Shown: positions 7,430 through 16,562, counted from the first letter of the stretch. The stretch: 64,000 nucleotides of DNA from Mycobacterium sp. (GCF_002863225.1 NZ_PKEK01000039.1:293432-357431); one strand, 5' to 3'. Notes: generated by a model from the letters alone, not told the origin. Numbers and translations: made by a program.

Positions 7430-8619
7430 TGAAAGTCAACCTCGGATTCGGAACCCACAACTCGCACGACTGGGACGATCGCGTGCTGGCCGGCGACTTC
7501 AGCCGACCGCCCGCCACCCCGGACTGGGAGTGTGTACAGGGCACGCTCGAAATCGCCGACCTGGCCGAGCCGCTCGGGTTCGACGGCATCTGGATGCCCG
7601 AGCACTGCGGCACCCCGTACGGCATGACGCCCAACCCCATTCAGACGTTGAGCTATTTCGCCGGCCGGACCGAGCGGGTCGGTCTGGGTACCTTCGTCGC
7701 GGTGGCGCCGTGGTGGCACCCGATTCGGCTGGCGCACCAAATCGCCTACCTCGACATCATTTCCAAGGGCCGCTACACCACCATCGGCATCGGCCGCGGG
7801 GTGTCGAAGAGCGAGTTCGACGCCGTCGGGGTGCCGCGGGAGGAAAGCCGACAGCGGTTCAACGAGACCCTCGACATTCTGGAGCTGGCTTTCTCGGGCA
7901 AGCGGTTCTCCTACGACGGCGAGATCTTCAAGGTCCCGGAGATGTCCCTTCGGCCGGAACCGCTGAGCAGCGACCTGTTCTCCCGGATCTACAGCTCGTC
8001 GTCGACGGCGGAGTCGATGGAGATCCTGGCCCGGCGCGGGATGATCCCGCTGTTCGTCGGCAACAAGCCGATCGAAGATGCCGGCCGGGAAGTGCAGAAG
8101 GTCAACACCTTCCGCCAAGAAGAAGGGTTCGCGCCCTGCCAGCCGAAGAACGTCATGTTCATGTACTGCACGCCTGACGCCGCCGACGCCGCCAAGACCG
8201 AGGAGTGGATCTGGACGGCCAACCGCGATGTCACCGTGCACTACGGATTCGCCGACGCGTCGAACTTCAAGGGCGTCAAGGGCTACGAGGCCTACGCCTC
8301 GCGTGAAGCCACCGCGACGGCGGTGCTGGCCTCCGAGGTGACCGCGGCTGAAGCCGAAGCCAAGGGCAAGCCGAAGACGCCGGGCTACCACGCATCCAAC
8401 CTGCTGATCGGAACACCCGAGGAGATCTTCAGTCGGATCCAGGCCGCGCAGGAAGCCTGCTCGTTTCAAGAGCTCACCATCGTCCCGCAATTCGGCACCA
8501 TGCCCAACGAGGAGGCGATCGCGAGCACCAAACTGTTCGCCAGGGAGGTGCTGCCGCATGTGCAGAAGATGGCCGCGCCACTGCATCCCGCGGCACTGCC
8601 GGAGAACGCCCTGGCATGA
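7429..8619 (+). CDS. Luciferase-like (LLM class) flavin-dependent monooxygenase
   Basis: A 396-residue bacterial-luciferase-family TIM-barrel protein. It opens with MKVNLGFGTH and contains LGFDGIWMPEHCG, GLGTFVAVAPWWHPIRLA and GIGRGVSKSEF, all typical of group LLM enzymes using reduced FMN or F420. Two adjacent ATGs exist (7426 and 7429). The second is chosen because AAGGAG at 7418-7423 is five bases from it but only two from the first. The stop overlaps the BVMO start (ATGA). Some LLM enzymes (type II BVMOs, for example the diketocamphane monooxygenases) insert oxygen next to ketones, so this could be a second ketone oxygenase. No dedicated flavin reductase is nearby. Confidence 0.88.
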   Translation: MKVNLGFGTHNSHDWDDRVLAGDFSRPPATPDWECVQGTLEIADLAEPLGFDGIWMPEHCGTPYGMTPNPIQTLSYFAGRTERVGLGTFVAVAPWWHPIRLAHQIAYLDIISKGRYTTIGIGRGVSKSEFDAVGVPREESRQRFNETLDILELAFSGKRFSYDGEIFKVPEMSLRPEPLSSDLFSRIYSSSSTAESMEILARRGMIPLFVGNKPIEDAGREVQKVNTFRQEEGFAPCQPKNVMFMYCTPDAADAAKTEEWIWTANRDVTVHYGFADASNFKGVKGYEAYASREATATAVLASEVTAAEAEAKGKPKTPGYHASNLLIGTPEEIFSRIQAAQEACSFQELTIVPQFGTMPNEEAIASTKLFAREVLPHVQKMAAPLHPAALPENALA

Positions 8620-10457
8620 CCGACTGCCCACAGCCGACTGACACACCCGACGACGTCGACATCGCGGCCCTTCGTGAGAAGTATGCGAGCGAGCGTGAAA
8701 AGCGACTTCGCTCAGAAGGTTCCAAGCAGTACGTGGAGCTCGAAGACGACTTCGCCGGGTACTACGAGACCGACCCGCACTCACCTCAACTGGTACGCGA
8801 CCCGATCGACGAAGACATCGATGTCGCGGTGATCGGCGGCGGCTTCGCCGGCCTGCTCTGCGGAGCGCACTTGAAGAAGGCCGGCGTCGACGATGTGCGA
8901 ATCATCGAGCTCGGCGGCGACTTCGGCGGAGTCTGGTACTGGAACCGCTATCCCGGCATCCAGTGCGACAACGAATCCTATTGCTACATACCGCTACTCG
9001 AAGAGCTCGACTTCATGCCGAGCAAGAAGTTCGCGGACGGCGCAGAGATCTACGAGCACTGCCGGAACATCGGGAAGCACTTCGGACTCTACGACGGGGC
9101 GATCTTCTCCACCCAGGTTCGCGACATGCGTTGGGACGACGCGATCAAACGGTGGCGGATCAGCACCGACCGCGACGACGACATCCGCGCCCGCTTCGTG
9201 GTGATGGCCTCCGGGCCGTTCCACCGGCCGAAGCTGCCCGGCATCCCCGGCCTCCGAGATTTCAAGGGGCACAGCTTCCACACCTCACGCTGGGACTACG
9301 CCTATACCGGCGGTGACAGCACGGGTGGGCTGGACAAGCTCGCCGACAAGACCGTCGCCCTGGTGGGCACCGGAGCGACCGGCATCCAGGTGACCCCGTT
9401 CATCGCACGACATGCCAAGCACCTTTATGTCTTTCAACGCACGCCGTCCACCGTCGACGTCCGCAACAACACCCCCACCGATCCGGAATGGGTGAAGACG
9501 CTGCGGCCCGGCTGGCAGAAGGAACGGCAACGCAACTTCCACTCGTGGACGTTCGAGGGGATGGCGCTGGGACAGCCGGACCTGGTCTGCGACTTCTGGA
9601 CCGAACTCGGACGCAACACCGCGGCAAGGGTTCTCGCGCTCGACGACCCGGCCTCGCTGAGCCCCGAACAGTTCATGGCGATCCGCGAGCAAGAGGACTA
9701 CAAAGTCATGGAGCGGCTGCGGCGCCGCGTCGAGAGCATCGTCAGCCATGAGGACACCGCGGAAGCGCTCAAACCGTACTACCGGTTTCTGTGCAAGCGG
9801 CCGTGTTCGAACGACGACTACCTGGAGACGTTCAACCGGCCCAATGTCACGCTGGTCGACGTCTCCGCGACCAAGGGCGTACAACGGGCCACCGCAACGG
9901 GACTCGTGGCCAACGACGTCGAGTACGACGTCGACTGCATCATCTACGCCAGCGGGTTCGAGATCACCACCGAGATGAGTCGCCGGTATTCGATCGACGC
10001 CATCGAGGGCCGCGACGAGCGCGCGCTGTTCGACTACTGGGCCGACGGCTACCAGACCCTGCACGGCATGATTAGCCGTGGCTTCCCCAACCAGTTCTTC
10101 ACCGGCTTCACCCAGGTGGGGATCTCGGCGAACATCGCGGCCAACTACGAACTGCAGGGCGAGCACATCGCCTACATCGTCGCCGAGGCGATCCGGCGGG
10201 GTGCGCGCACCGTCGAGCCCACCCAACGCGCCCAGGATGACTGGTGCACGACCATCGAAGAGAATGCGATCGACAACTCCGCGTTCGATTCTCAGTGCAC
10301 GCCAGGCTATTACAACAACGAAGGCGGCGGTGGGGGCGAAGGTATCCGCTCTCACCTCGGCCAGCCCTACGGGCCGGGGTTCTACGCGTTCGGCGACCTG
10401 CTGGCGCAGTGGCGTGCGAAGGGCGACCTGGACGGGCTCGTCTTAGGGCACGAATGA
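8616..10457 (+). CDS. Type I Baeyer-Villiger monooxygenase (FAD/NADPH)
   Basis: A 613-residue flavoprotein. The FAD-binding GGGFAG is at 74-79, the BVMO fingerprint FxGxxxHxxxWD is exact at residues 216-227 (FKGHSFHTSRWD), and the NADPH Rossmann motif GTGATG lies near 250. The roughly 65-residue N-terminal extension before the first Rossmann fold resembles the longer BVMOs acting on bulky or large-ring ketones (cyclopentadecanone and steroid monooxygenase types) rather than cyclohexanone monooxygenase. It converts a ketone to an ester or lactone with O2 and NADPH. Its start overlaps the LLM stop and its stop overlaps the next SDR start (ATGA both). Together with the propeller lactonase candidate it suggests ketone-to-lactone-to-hydroxyacid chemistry. 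Confidence 0.93.
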   Translation: MTDCPQPTDTPDDVDIAALREKYASEREKRLRSEGSKQYVELEDDFAGYYETDPHSPQLVRDPIDEDIDVAVIGGGFAGLLCGAHLKKAGVDDVRIIELGGDFGGVWYWNRYPGIQCDNESYCYIPLLEELDFMPSKKFADGAEIYEHCRNIGKHFGLYDGAIFSTQVRDMRWDDAIKRWRISTDRDDDIRARFVVMASGPFHRPKLPGIPGLRDFKGHSFHTSRWDYAYTGGDSTGGLDKLADKTVALVGTGATGIQVTPFIARHAKHLYVFQRTPSTVDVRNNTPTDPEWVKTLRPGWQKERQRNFHSWTFEGMALGQPDLVCDFWTELGRNTAARVLALDDPASLSPEQFMAIREQEDYKVMERLRRRVESIVSHEDTAEALKPYYRFLCKRPCSNDDYLETFNRPNVTLVDVSATKGVQRATATGLVANDVEYDVDCIIYASGFEITTEMSRRYSIDAIEGRDERALFDYWADGYQTLHGMISRGFPNQFFTGFTQVGISANIAANYELQGEHIAYIVAEAIRRGARTVEPTQRAQDDWCTTIEENAIDNSAFDSQCTPGYYNNEGGGGGEGIRSHLGQPYGPGFYAFGDLLAQWRAKGDLDGLVLGHE

Positions 10458-11389
10458 GTGAGCTGAGGTTCGACGATCGGGTCGCCGTCATCACCGGCGC
10501 CGGCCGTGGACTCGGTCGCTCCTACGCGCTGCTGCTTGCCTCGCGGGGGGCCAAGGTGGTGGTCAACGACACCGGTGCGAGTCTGACCGGAGACGGTACG
10601 GACACCCGCCCGGCCGACGAGGTCGCGCGCGAAATCGTCTCCGCCGGCGGACAAGCCGTCGCCTGCACCGAATCGGTCGCGACGGCGGACGGCGGCCAGG
10701 CGATCATCCAGCAGGCGCTGGACCACTACGGTCGCATCGACGTGCTGATCCACAATGCCGGGACAGTCCGGCGCGCGGCGCTGGGCGAGATGAGTTACGA
10801 CGACTTCGACGCCGTGCTCGACGTCCACCTTCGCGGTGCGTTTCACGTTGTGCGGCCGGCCTTTCCGGTGATGCGCAAAGCTCGCTACGGACGCATCGTT
10901 CTGACGTCGTCGATCGGCGGGCTCTACGGCAACCACGACGTGGCCAACTATGCCGTGGCCAAGGCGGGCGTCATCGGGCTGGCCAATGTCGCCGCGCTCG
11001 AAGGCGCCGCCGACGACGTCAAATGCAACGTCATCGTCCCCTCGGCGGTCACCAGAATGGCGGAAGGGCTCGATACTTCGGCGTATCCGCCGATGTGCCC
11101 GGACCAGGTGGCCCCGGTGGTCGGGTGGCTGGCCCACCAGTCCTGTTCGATCACCGGTGAGATGCTGGTCGCGGTCGCGGGCCGGGTGGCCCGTGCCACG
11201 GTCGCCGAATCGGCGGGGGTATATCGTTCGTCCTGGTCGATCGAAGACGTCGGCGAGAACCTGGATTCGATTCGGGATCTCAACGCGCCCTTGGTTTTTC
11301 CGGTCGTTCCGGGTGGTCATGCCGAACATCTGCGCTACAGCTTCGCTCGGGTCGAGCGGGAAGGAGCCGGTGATGTTCAACGGCGTTGA
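10454..11389 (+). CDS. SDR family oxidoreductase (Rv0148-like subgroup)
   Basis: A 311-residue SDR with TGAGRGLG near residues 13-20 and catalytic SS-IGG plus YAVAK. It shares the opening VVVNDTG and the YALLLASRGAKVV style with the multifunctional hydroxyacyl-CoA dehydrogenase-like SDRs, including the one at 62082-62945 in this window. These often act on CoA-bound hydroxy acids. The C-terminal 60 residues beyond the Rossmann core are divergent. ATG at 10454 overlaps the BVMO stop by four bases; an upstream in-frame extension lies inside the BVMO gene and is rejected. Its 3' end overlaps the CoA transferase by 17 bases. It may oxidise a beta-hydroxyacyl-CoA late in the pathway. Confidence 0.88.
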   Translation: MSELRFDDRVAVITGAGRGLGRSYALLLASRGAKVVVNDTGASLTGDGTDTRPADEVAREIVSAGGQAVACTESVATADGGQAIIQQALDHYGRIDVLIHNAGTVRRAALGEMSYDDFDAVLDVHLRGAFHVVRPAFPVMRKARYGRIVLTSSIGGLYGNHDVANYAVAKAGVIGLANVAALEGAADDVKCNVIVPSAVTRMAEGLDTSAYPPMCPDQVAPVVGWLAHQSCSITGEMLVAVAGRVARATVAESAGVYRSSWSIEDVGENLDSIRDLNAPLVFPVVPGGHAEHLRYSFARVEREGAGDVQRR

Positions 11390-12566
11390 ATCCGGTCGCA
11401 CCGGACATACCGGCCCGCTGGCCGGAGTCCGGGTGGTCGACCTCACCGCGATGGTGATGGGCCCGTACTCCACGCAGATCATGGCTGACATGGGGGCCGA
11501 CGTGATCAAGGTCGAGTCGCCGGACGGCGACGACACCCGCTACATCTCGGTCGGTCCGACCCCGGGAATGAGTGGGGTGTTCGTCAACGTGAACCGCGGT
11601 AAGCGCAGCGTCGTGCTCGATCTGCGCTCGGAGGCCGGCAAGCTGGCGCTGCGCTCGCTGATCGAGACCGCCGACGTCTTCATCCATTCGATGCGCGCCA
11701 AGGCCATTGCGCGACTCGGGTTCAGCTACGACGAGGTGGCCGCGATCAATCCGTCGATCGTCTACACCAACTGCTATGGCTATGGTCGCCGCGGGCCCGA
11801 CCGCGACCTGCCGGCCTACGACGACACCATCCAGGCCGAGTGCGGGTTGCCCGCCGTCCAGGAACTGCTGACCGGCGAGGCCAACTATGTGGGCACAATC
11901 ATGGCGGACAAGGTCGCCGGTCTGACCGCGCTGTATGCGACCACGATGGCCCTGTTCCACCGCGAAAGAACCGGCGAAGGTCAGGAAGTTGAAGTCGCCA
12001 TGTTCGAAACTATGGCATCTTTCATGTTGGTCGAGCATGCCAACGGTGCCATGTTCGACCCCCCGTTGAGTCCCGCGATCTACCCGCGCACCGTCGCACC
12101 GAACCGCAAGCCGTACCGCACGAAGGACGGCTTCATCGCCGCCCTGATCTACAACGACCGGCACTGGTCGGCCTTCGTCGAGGCGGTCAACCCGCCGTGG
12201 GCCGGCGACCTGTACGCCACCCTCGAGCGCCGGGCCCGCCAGATCGACACGGTGTATTCACTGGTCGCGGAAACCCTCCTGGAGCGAACCACCGACGAGT
12301 GGTTGGCGCTGTTCCGTGAGTTGCAGATCCCCGCGGCCCCACTGCAGACGCCGGCGGAGCTTTTCGATGACCCGCACCTCAACGCCGTCGGTTTCTTCGA
12401 GACGGTGGACACCGAGCACGGGCCGGTGCGGTTCCCCGGTGTGCCCACCTGGTTCTCCCGGACGTCCGGTCGCGTCGCGGGCCCGGCGCCGCAGCTGGGC
12501 GCCGACACGGCTGCGGTGCTCGACGAACTCGGGCTCGGCACCCAGGCCGCGCACGACTCGGCGTAA
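11373..12566 (+). CDS. Class III CoA transferase (CaiB/BaiF family)
   Basis: A 397-residue family III CoA transferase. The opening GPLAGVRVVDLTAMVMGPYS, the MADMGADVIKVE block, and the expected catalytic aspartate D179 in IMADKVAGLTALYA are all present, as is the GEGQEVEVAMFE segment. These enzymes move CoA between acids, or act as racemases in some subgroups. AAGGAG at 11361-11366, six bases before ATG 11373, decides the start; a GTG lies directly in front of it. Last gene of the rightward operon, overlapping the SDR by 17 bases. It would activate the acid released in the pathway or exchange CoA with an intermediate. Confidence 0.9.
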   Translation: MFNGVESGRTGHTGPLAGVRVVDLTAMVMGPYSTQIMADMGADVIKVESPDGDDTRYISVGPTPGMSGVFVNVNRGKRSVVLDLRSEAGKLALRSLIETADVFIHSMRAKAIARLGFSYDEVAAINPSIVYTNCYGYGRRGPDRDLPAYDDTIQAECGLPAVQELLTGEANYVGTIMADKVAGLTALYATTMALFHRERTGEGQEVEVAMFETMASFMLVEHANGAMFDPPLSPAIYPRTVAPNRKPYRTKDGFIAALIYNDRHWSAFVEAVNPPWAGDLYATLERRARQIDTVYSLVAETLLERTTDEWLALFRELQIPAAPLQTPAELFDDPHLNAVGFFETVDTEHGPVRFPGVPTWFSRTSGRVAGPAPQLGADTAAVLDELGLGTQAAHDSA

Positions 12567-12648
12567 CGCGGAGTTGGCGCGCGCCAGCATATTTCGACCG
12601 CCCCCCGCGTCGTGTCTGCCGCTGATGCGGTCGGCCCGCACCTAAACT

Positions 12649-12734
12649 GGCGCCTGCATCAAGCAGGGAAGGGGCACTCGCGTATCGGCGCCAAAAAAGC
12701 CGCCGACCAGGAAACCGGTCGGCGCGCTGGAGAG
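12649..12734 (+). ncRNA. Possibly structured 5' leader of the acyltransferase gene
   Basis: A TAAACT hexamer at 12643-12648 fits the mycobacterial -10 pattern TANNNT and would start RNA near 12655. The following stretch can fold: CCTGC/GCAGG hairpin at 12653-12667, paired GGCGCC copies at 12649 and 12687, an A6 tract at 12693-12698, then an 8-bp stem CGCCGACC/GGTCGGCG at 12701-12724 with an 8-base loop. The last hairpin ends ten bases before the proposed GTG. A regulatory role is inferred; I do not recognise an RNA family. Confidence 0.35.
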
Positions 12735-14837
12735 GTGAACACAGAACCGGCCGGGGCGTACCCCGTGCCGGTTCATTCTGCTCGGAAGCCCCGCTGGGTC
12801 GCCCCGCCGCCGATCAGCCGTCCTTCCCGAAAGGCGAGCGACGACGCTGCCGAGCGCCGCCCGGGCATTCGAGCGCTGGATGGGCTGCGCGCACTCGCCG
12901 TCGGGTTGGTGCTCGCCGACCACGGCGGTATCCCCGGGATGTCCGGCGGCTTTCTGGGTGTCGACGTGTTCTTCGTGCTCAGCGGGTTCCTGATCACGTC
13001 GCTGCTGCTGGACGAACTCGGCCGGACCGGACGCATCGATCTGGGCAATTTCTGGATCCGCCGGGCCCGCCGCCTGCTGCCCGCGCTGGTCCTGATGGTG
13101 CTGACAGTGGCCGTCGGGCGTCAACTGTTCGCGCCCGAAGCGATCGCCAGCCTGCGCAATGACGCCGTCGCCGCCTTCTTCTGGGTGGCGAACTGGATGT
13201 TCGTCGCAGACAAGACCGGCTACTTCGCGCAGGGCTCCCCGCCGTCGCCGCTGCAACACGCCTGGTCGCTCGGCGTCGAAGAGCAGTACTACATCGTCTG
13301 GCCACTGATGCTGGTCGCGGTGGCCGTGGGGCTGTCGGTTCGCGCCCGGCGCCGCAAGAGCCGGGCCACTGTCGGCGCGGTCCGCCTGACGGTGTTCGTG
13401 CTGGCCACCCTCGGCGCGCTGGGGTCGGCGGCGACGGCCATCCTGCTGGCGTCCGACTCCACCCGCGACCGGGTCTACTTCGGCACCGACACCCGGGCCC
13501 AGGCGCTGTTGGTCGGCGCGGCGGCATCGGCGCTGCTGGTCGGGGACTGGCCGGCGCTGAACCGCGGTTGGTCGCTGATCCGTTCGCGCACCGGAAAGTG
13601 GATCGCCAGGACGCTTCCGGCGATCGGTCTGGCCCTGCTCGGGGTGGCCGTGCACTACGCCACGGGCAACGCGCGGGAATTCCGCTACGGGCTGCTGATC
13701 GCGGTCGCCGTCGCGGCAGTGCTGGTGATCGCACCGGTGGCGCTGGATCAGCGCGGGCCCGTCGCGACCGTGCTGGCGTGGGGTCCGCTGGCCTGGCTGG
13801 GCGGTATCTCCTACGGCATCTACCTGTGGCATTGGCCGGTTTTTCTGGTGCTCAACGGGCAGCGGACCGGATGGCACGGGCTGTCGCTGTTCGCGGTCCG
13901 CTGCGCCGCCACGCTGGCGGTGTCGGTGGTGTCGTGGTGGGTGATCGAACAGCCCGTCCGCAAGTGGCGGCCGGTACGGGTGCCGTTGTTGCCGCTGGCC
14001 GGCGCTACCGCCGCGACCGCCGCGGCGGTGACGTTGCTGGTGGTCCCGGTGGTTCACAAGCCCGGGGTGAGCGCCCTCGACGCCAGCCTTCCGCCTGGCG
14101 TGTCACCGGTGGCCGTGGTGTCGCCGTCGACTCCGGAAGGGGTGCGGCCCGCGCGGGCGATCACCAAACGAGATCCGCGACGTCCGTTCACCGTCTCGGT
14201 GTTCGGCGACTCGATCGGCTGGACGATGATGCATTTCCTGCCGCCGACGCCGGGTTTTCAATTCGTCGACCACACCGTGATCGGCTGCAGCCTGGTGCGC
14301 GGCGGGCCGTACAGCTACCTCGGCCAGACCCTGGACCAGAAGGGTGAGTGCGAATCGTGGCCGGGCCGCTGGACGCAGCAGATCGCCGCCGACCAGCCCG
14401 ACGCCGTCCTGCTGGTCATCGGCCGCTGGGAGACCGTGGACCGGGTCAACGAGGGGCGATGGACCCACATCGGCGACCCGGCCTTCGACTCCTACATCAG
14501 CACCGAATTGCGGCGCGCCATCGACATTCTCAGCTTCAGCGGAGCGCCGCTGACCGTGGCGAACCTGCCGTACAGCAGGCGCGGTGAGCGCCCGGACGGG
14601 AGCCTGTATCCCGAGGATCAGCCGCAACGGGTGGACGAATGGAACACCATGTTGGGTAAAACCGTCAGCGATCGCCCCGACGTTCGCATCCTCGATCTGA
14701 AGAAGAAGCTGTGCCCGGACGGCACCTACACGGCTGACGTCGACGGCATCCACGTCCGCAGCGACGGCGTGCACCTCACCGAGGAGGGCGTGCAATGGCT
14801 GACGCCCTGGGTCGAGCAGTCGCTCAAGCCGCGCTGA
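12735..14837 (+). CDS. OafA/YrhL-like acyltransferase with C-terminal SGNH domain
   Basis: A 700-residue integral membrane O-acyltransferase. The N-terminal half (about residues 40-420) is an acyltransferase-3 domain with RALDGLRALAVGLVLADHGG, GGFLGVDVFFVLSGFLITS, RRARRLLPAL and about ten hydrophobic segments. The periplasmic C-terminal part is an SGNH hydrolase-like domain with SVFGDSIGW, GRWE and DGIHVRSDGVHLTEEG (catalytic Asp/His block). Such proteins transfer acetyl or other acyl groups to cell-envelope glycans. The start is uncertain: GTG 12735 is directly preceded by GGAGAG with little spacing. An in-frame ATG at 12612 would translate the hairpin leader and is less likely. Monocistronic; convergent with the methyltransferase 19 bases downstream. 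Confidence 0.85.
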   Translation: MNTEPAGAYPVPVHSARKPRWVAPPPISRPSRKASDDAAERRPGIRALDGLRALAVGLVLADHGGIPGMSGGFLGVDVFFVLSGFLITSLLLDELGRTGRIDLGNFWIRRARRLLPALVLMVLTVAVGRQLFAPEAIASLRNDAVAAFFWVANWMFVADKTGYFAQGSPPSPLQHAWSLGVEEQYYIVWPLMLVAVAVGLSVRARRRKSRATVGAVRLTVFVLATLGALGSAATAILLASDSTRDRVYFGTDTRAQALLVGAAASALLVGDWPALNRGWSLIRSRTGKWIARTLPAIGLALLGVAVHYATGNAREFRYGLLIAVAVAAVLVIAPVALDQRGPVATVLAWGPLAWLGGISYGIYLWHWPVFLVLNGQRTGWHGLSLFAVRCAATLAVSVVSWWVIEQPVRKWRPVRVPLLPLAGATAATAAAVTLLVVPVVHKPGVSALDASLPPGVSPVAVVSPSTPEGVRPARAITKRDPRRPFTVSVFGDSIGWTMMHFLPPTPGFQFVDHTVIGCSLVRGGPYSYLGQTLDQKGECESWPGRWTQQIAADQPDAVLLVIGRWETVDRVNEGRWTHIGDPAFDSYISTELRRAIDILSFSGAPLTVANLPYSRRGERPDGSLYPEDQPQRVDEWNTMLGKTVSDRPDVRILDLKKKLCPDGTYTADVDGIHVRSDGVHLTEEGVQWLTPWVEQSLKPR

Positions 14838-14856
14838 CGTCCTGCGGCCGCAAGAT

Positions 14857-15516
14857 TTACGTCGCGGCGTAGCAGCTGAGCTCCATGCTGTCGCTGTCGC
14901 GGACCGCGAAATTGAAACTCACGTAACCACTTTCGCTGCCATGCACATAATCGAGGTAGGTCCGGGTTTCGGGGCTCTCGGTGTTGTCGGCGATGACCAG
15001 CGCACCGGGCGACAGCTTCGGCTCCAGCAGCTCGATCACGGGCAGGTACAGCTCTTTCCACCCATCGAGCAGGACGAAGTCGACCGGCCCGTCCAGGTCG
15101 GCGAGTGTTGACAGCGCGTCACCCTCGAGAATGGTGATCAAGTCGTCCAAGCCGGTGTCGGCGAACGTCTGCTTGGAGGCGGCGATCTTGGTGTCGTTGA
15201 TCTCGGTCGTGATCACCCGGCCGGCGCCGTTGTCACGCACGGCCGAGGCCAGGTGTAGCGCCGAAATACCAAAGGACATACCGAATTCCACGATGGTGGC
15301 CGGCTTGGTCGCTCGCACCAGCGAGTACAGCAGCCGACCGGACTCCGGCGTCACGGGAATGTAGAACTCGCTCATCGCTTCGGCGCGTTCCTTGACGGAT
15401 ACCGAGGCCGACATGTTCGGAGGCCGCTCGCGCAGTGTCGACATCTGCTCCTGCGCCTCGGCGTACATCCGGTGCAGCGTGTCGGCGACTCGGGGTTGTT
15501 GCAAAGTAGTAGCCAT
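14857..15516 (-). CDS. Class I SAM-dependent O-methyltransferase
   Basis: A 219-residue Rossmann-type methyltransferase similar in layout to caffeoyl-CoA/catechol O-methyltransferases. The SAM-binding motif is VEFGMSFGIS at about 77-86, the acidic loop TTEIND follows near 103-108, and the metal/substrate loop VLLDGWKELY comes later with NTES after it. No signal or membrane segment is seen. It would methylate a small hydroxylated molecule; the acceptor cannot be inferred. Its start faces the 48-base gap after the quinone oxidoreductase on the same strand, so the two may share a transcript. It converges with the acyltransferase. Confidence 0.85.
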   Translation of the reverse strand: MATTLQQPRVADTLHRMYAEAQEQMSTLRERPPNMSASVSVKERAEAMSEFYIPVTPESGRLLYSLVRATKPATIVEFGMSFGISALHLASAVRDNGAGRVITTEINDTKIAASKQTFADTGLDDLITILEGDALSTLADLDGPVDFVLLDGWKELYLPVIELLEPKLSPGALVIADNTESPETRTYLDYVHGSESGYVSFNFAVRDSDSMELSCYAAT

Positions 15517-15564
15517 GCCGTCGAGCCTAGCTTGATCGTTAATGAACGCCAGCGGGCACTTCTT

Positions 15565-16509
15565 TCATTCGGCCGACTGCGGCAGCAGCACGATCTTGCC
15601 GTGCGTGTGGCGCCGCTCGAGTTCGGTGAACGCGTCGACGACCCGGTCCAACGGGTAGGTCGCGGCAACGTCCAGCTCCAGGTCGCCGGCGGCGATCAGG
15701 TCGGCGAGTTCCTGCAGGACAGCCGGGGTGGACGCTTCGGCGCTGCCCTCGGTTTTGGCGCCCAGTTCGGCGGCCTTGGCAAAGGAGATGATCGTGTTGA
15801 TGCGCTCGCGCGGCACACCGAGTTCGACCGCCAGCTCGACATATTGCGGACCGAACAGATCGATGAACGCATCGATGCCGTCCGGGGCGGCCCGCCGCAA
15901 GTGGTCGGCCAGCCCGTCGCCGTATTCGACCGGCTCGACGCCGTGTGCACGCAGCCACTCCGCGTTGTCCGACGACGCGATGCCCAGCACCCGCACGCCG
16001 CGCCGGGTCAGGAGTTGCACAACGATGCTTCCGACGCCACCGGCGGCCGCGGAGACCGCCACCGTCTCGCCGCGTTGCGGTGCCACCGCGCGAACCGCGG
16101 CGTAGGCCGTCGCGCCGACGACGTACAGCGAGCCCGCGACCTGCCAGCTCAGCTCCGCCGGCTTGTGGATGAGCTGGTCGGTCGGCACGTTGGTGTGGGT
16201 GGCGTGGCTCGACCGCTGGAAGCTGAACCCGAGCACCTCGTCACCCACGGCGAAATCGCTGACCCCGTCCCCGACTTCGATCACGACGCCGGCCAGGTCG
16301 CTGCCTTCGCCGGAGGGGAATGTCGTCGGGAATTGCTCGTGCAGCGCGCCGGTGCGAATACCGGCCTCGCCGGGATTGATTCCGGCAGCTCGAACTTCGA
16401 CAAGCACCTCGCCGGCATCTGGGACGGGTCGGTCGATGTCGGTGACGTACAGGACGTCAGTGCCGCCGTAGCTGTCGAACCGGACCGCTCGCGCTGCTGA
16501 ATTCGCCAT
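15565..16509 (-). CDS. MDR-superfamily NADP-dependent quinone oxidoreductase
   Basis: A 314-residue zinc-free medium-chain reductase. It has the GroES-like N-terminus (VLVEVRAAGINPGEAGIR), GSDLAGVV, and an NADP-binding AAAGGVGSIVVQLL with GIASSDNAEWLR following. The structural-zinc cysteines of alcohol dehydrogenases are absent, as in QOR/zeta-crystallin types. ATG at 16509 gives the family N-terminus; a longer in-frame extension without support reaches further upstream. Quinone oxidoreductases reduce quinones or enones with NADPH. It stands between the L,D-transpeptidase and methyltransferase genes on the same strand with no obvious functional link. Confidence 0.88.
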   Translation of the reverse strand: MANSAARAVRFDSYGGTDVLYVTDIDRPVPDAGEVLVEVRAAGINPGEAGIRTGALHEQFPTTFPSGEGSDLAGVVIEVGDGVSDFAVGDEVLGFSFQRSSHATHTNVPTDQLIHKPAELSWQVAGSLYVVGATAYAAVRAVAPQRGETVAVSAAAGGVGSIVVQLLTRRGVRVLGIASSDNAEWLRAHGVEPVEYGDGLADHLRRAAPDGIDAFIDLFGPQYVELAVELGVPRERINTIISFAKAAELGAKTEGSAEASTPAVLQELADLIAAGDLELDVAATYPLDRVVDAFTELERRHTHGKIVLLPQSAE

Positions 16510-16562
16510 GCACGCGCCAACTCGGCCCTGTGCGAATGTATTCCGCGGTGGTTGGACCGGGG

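Noticed and set aside
7339..8784. 481-codon minus-strand open frame over the LLM gene
   Set aside because: Shadow of a real gene; composition is that of reversed codons.
12690..12724. Rho-independent terminator on the minus strand
   Set aside because: Hairpin plus T6 is present when read leftward, but the only minus-strand genes to the right are more than 2 kb away behind a plus-strand gene. I listed it as part of a possible leader instead.
12642..14057. 471-codon open frame on the minus strand inside the acyltransferase gene
   Set aside because: It is the antisense shadow of a high-GC gene: its product is a low-complexity Gln/Arg/His-rich string with no recognisable fold.
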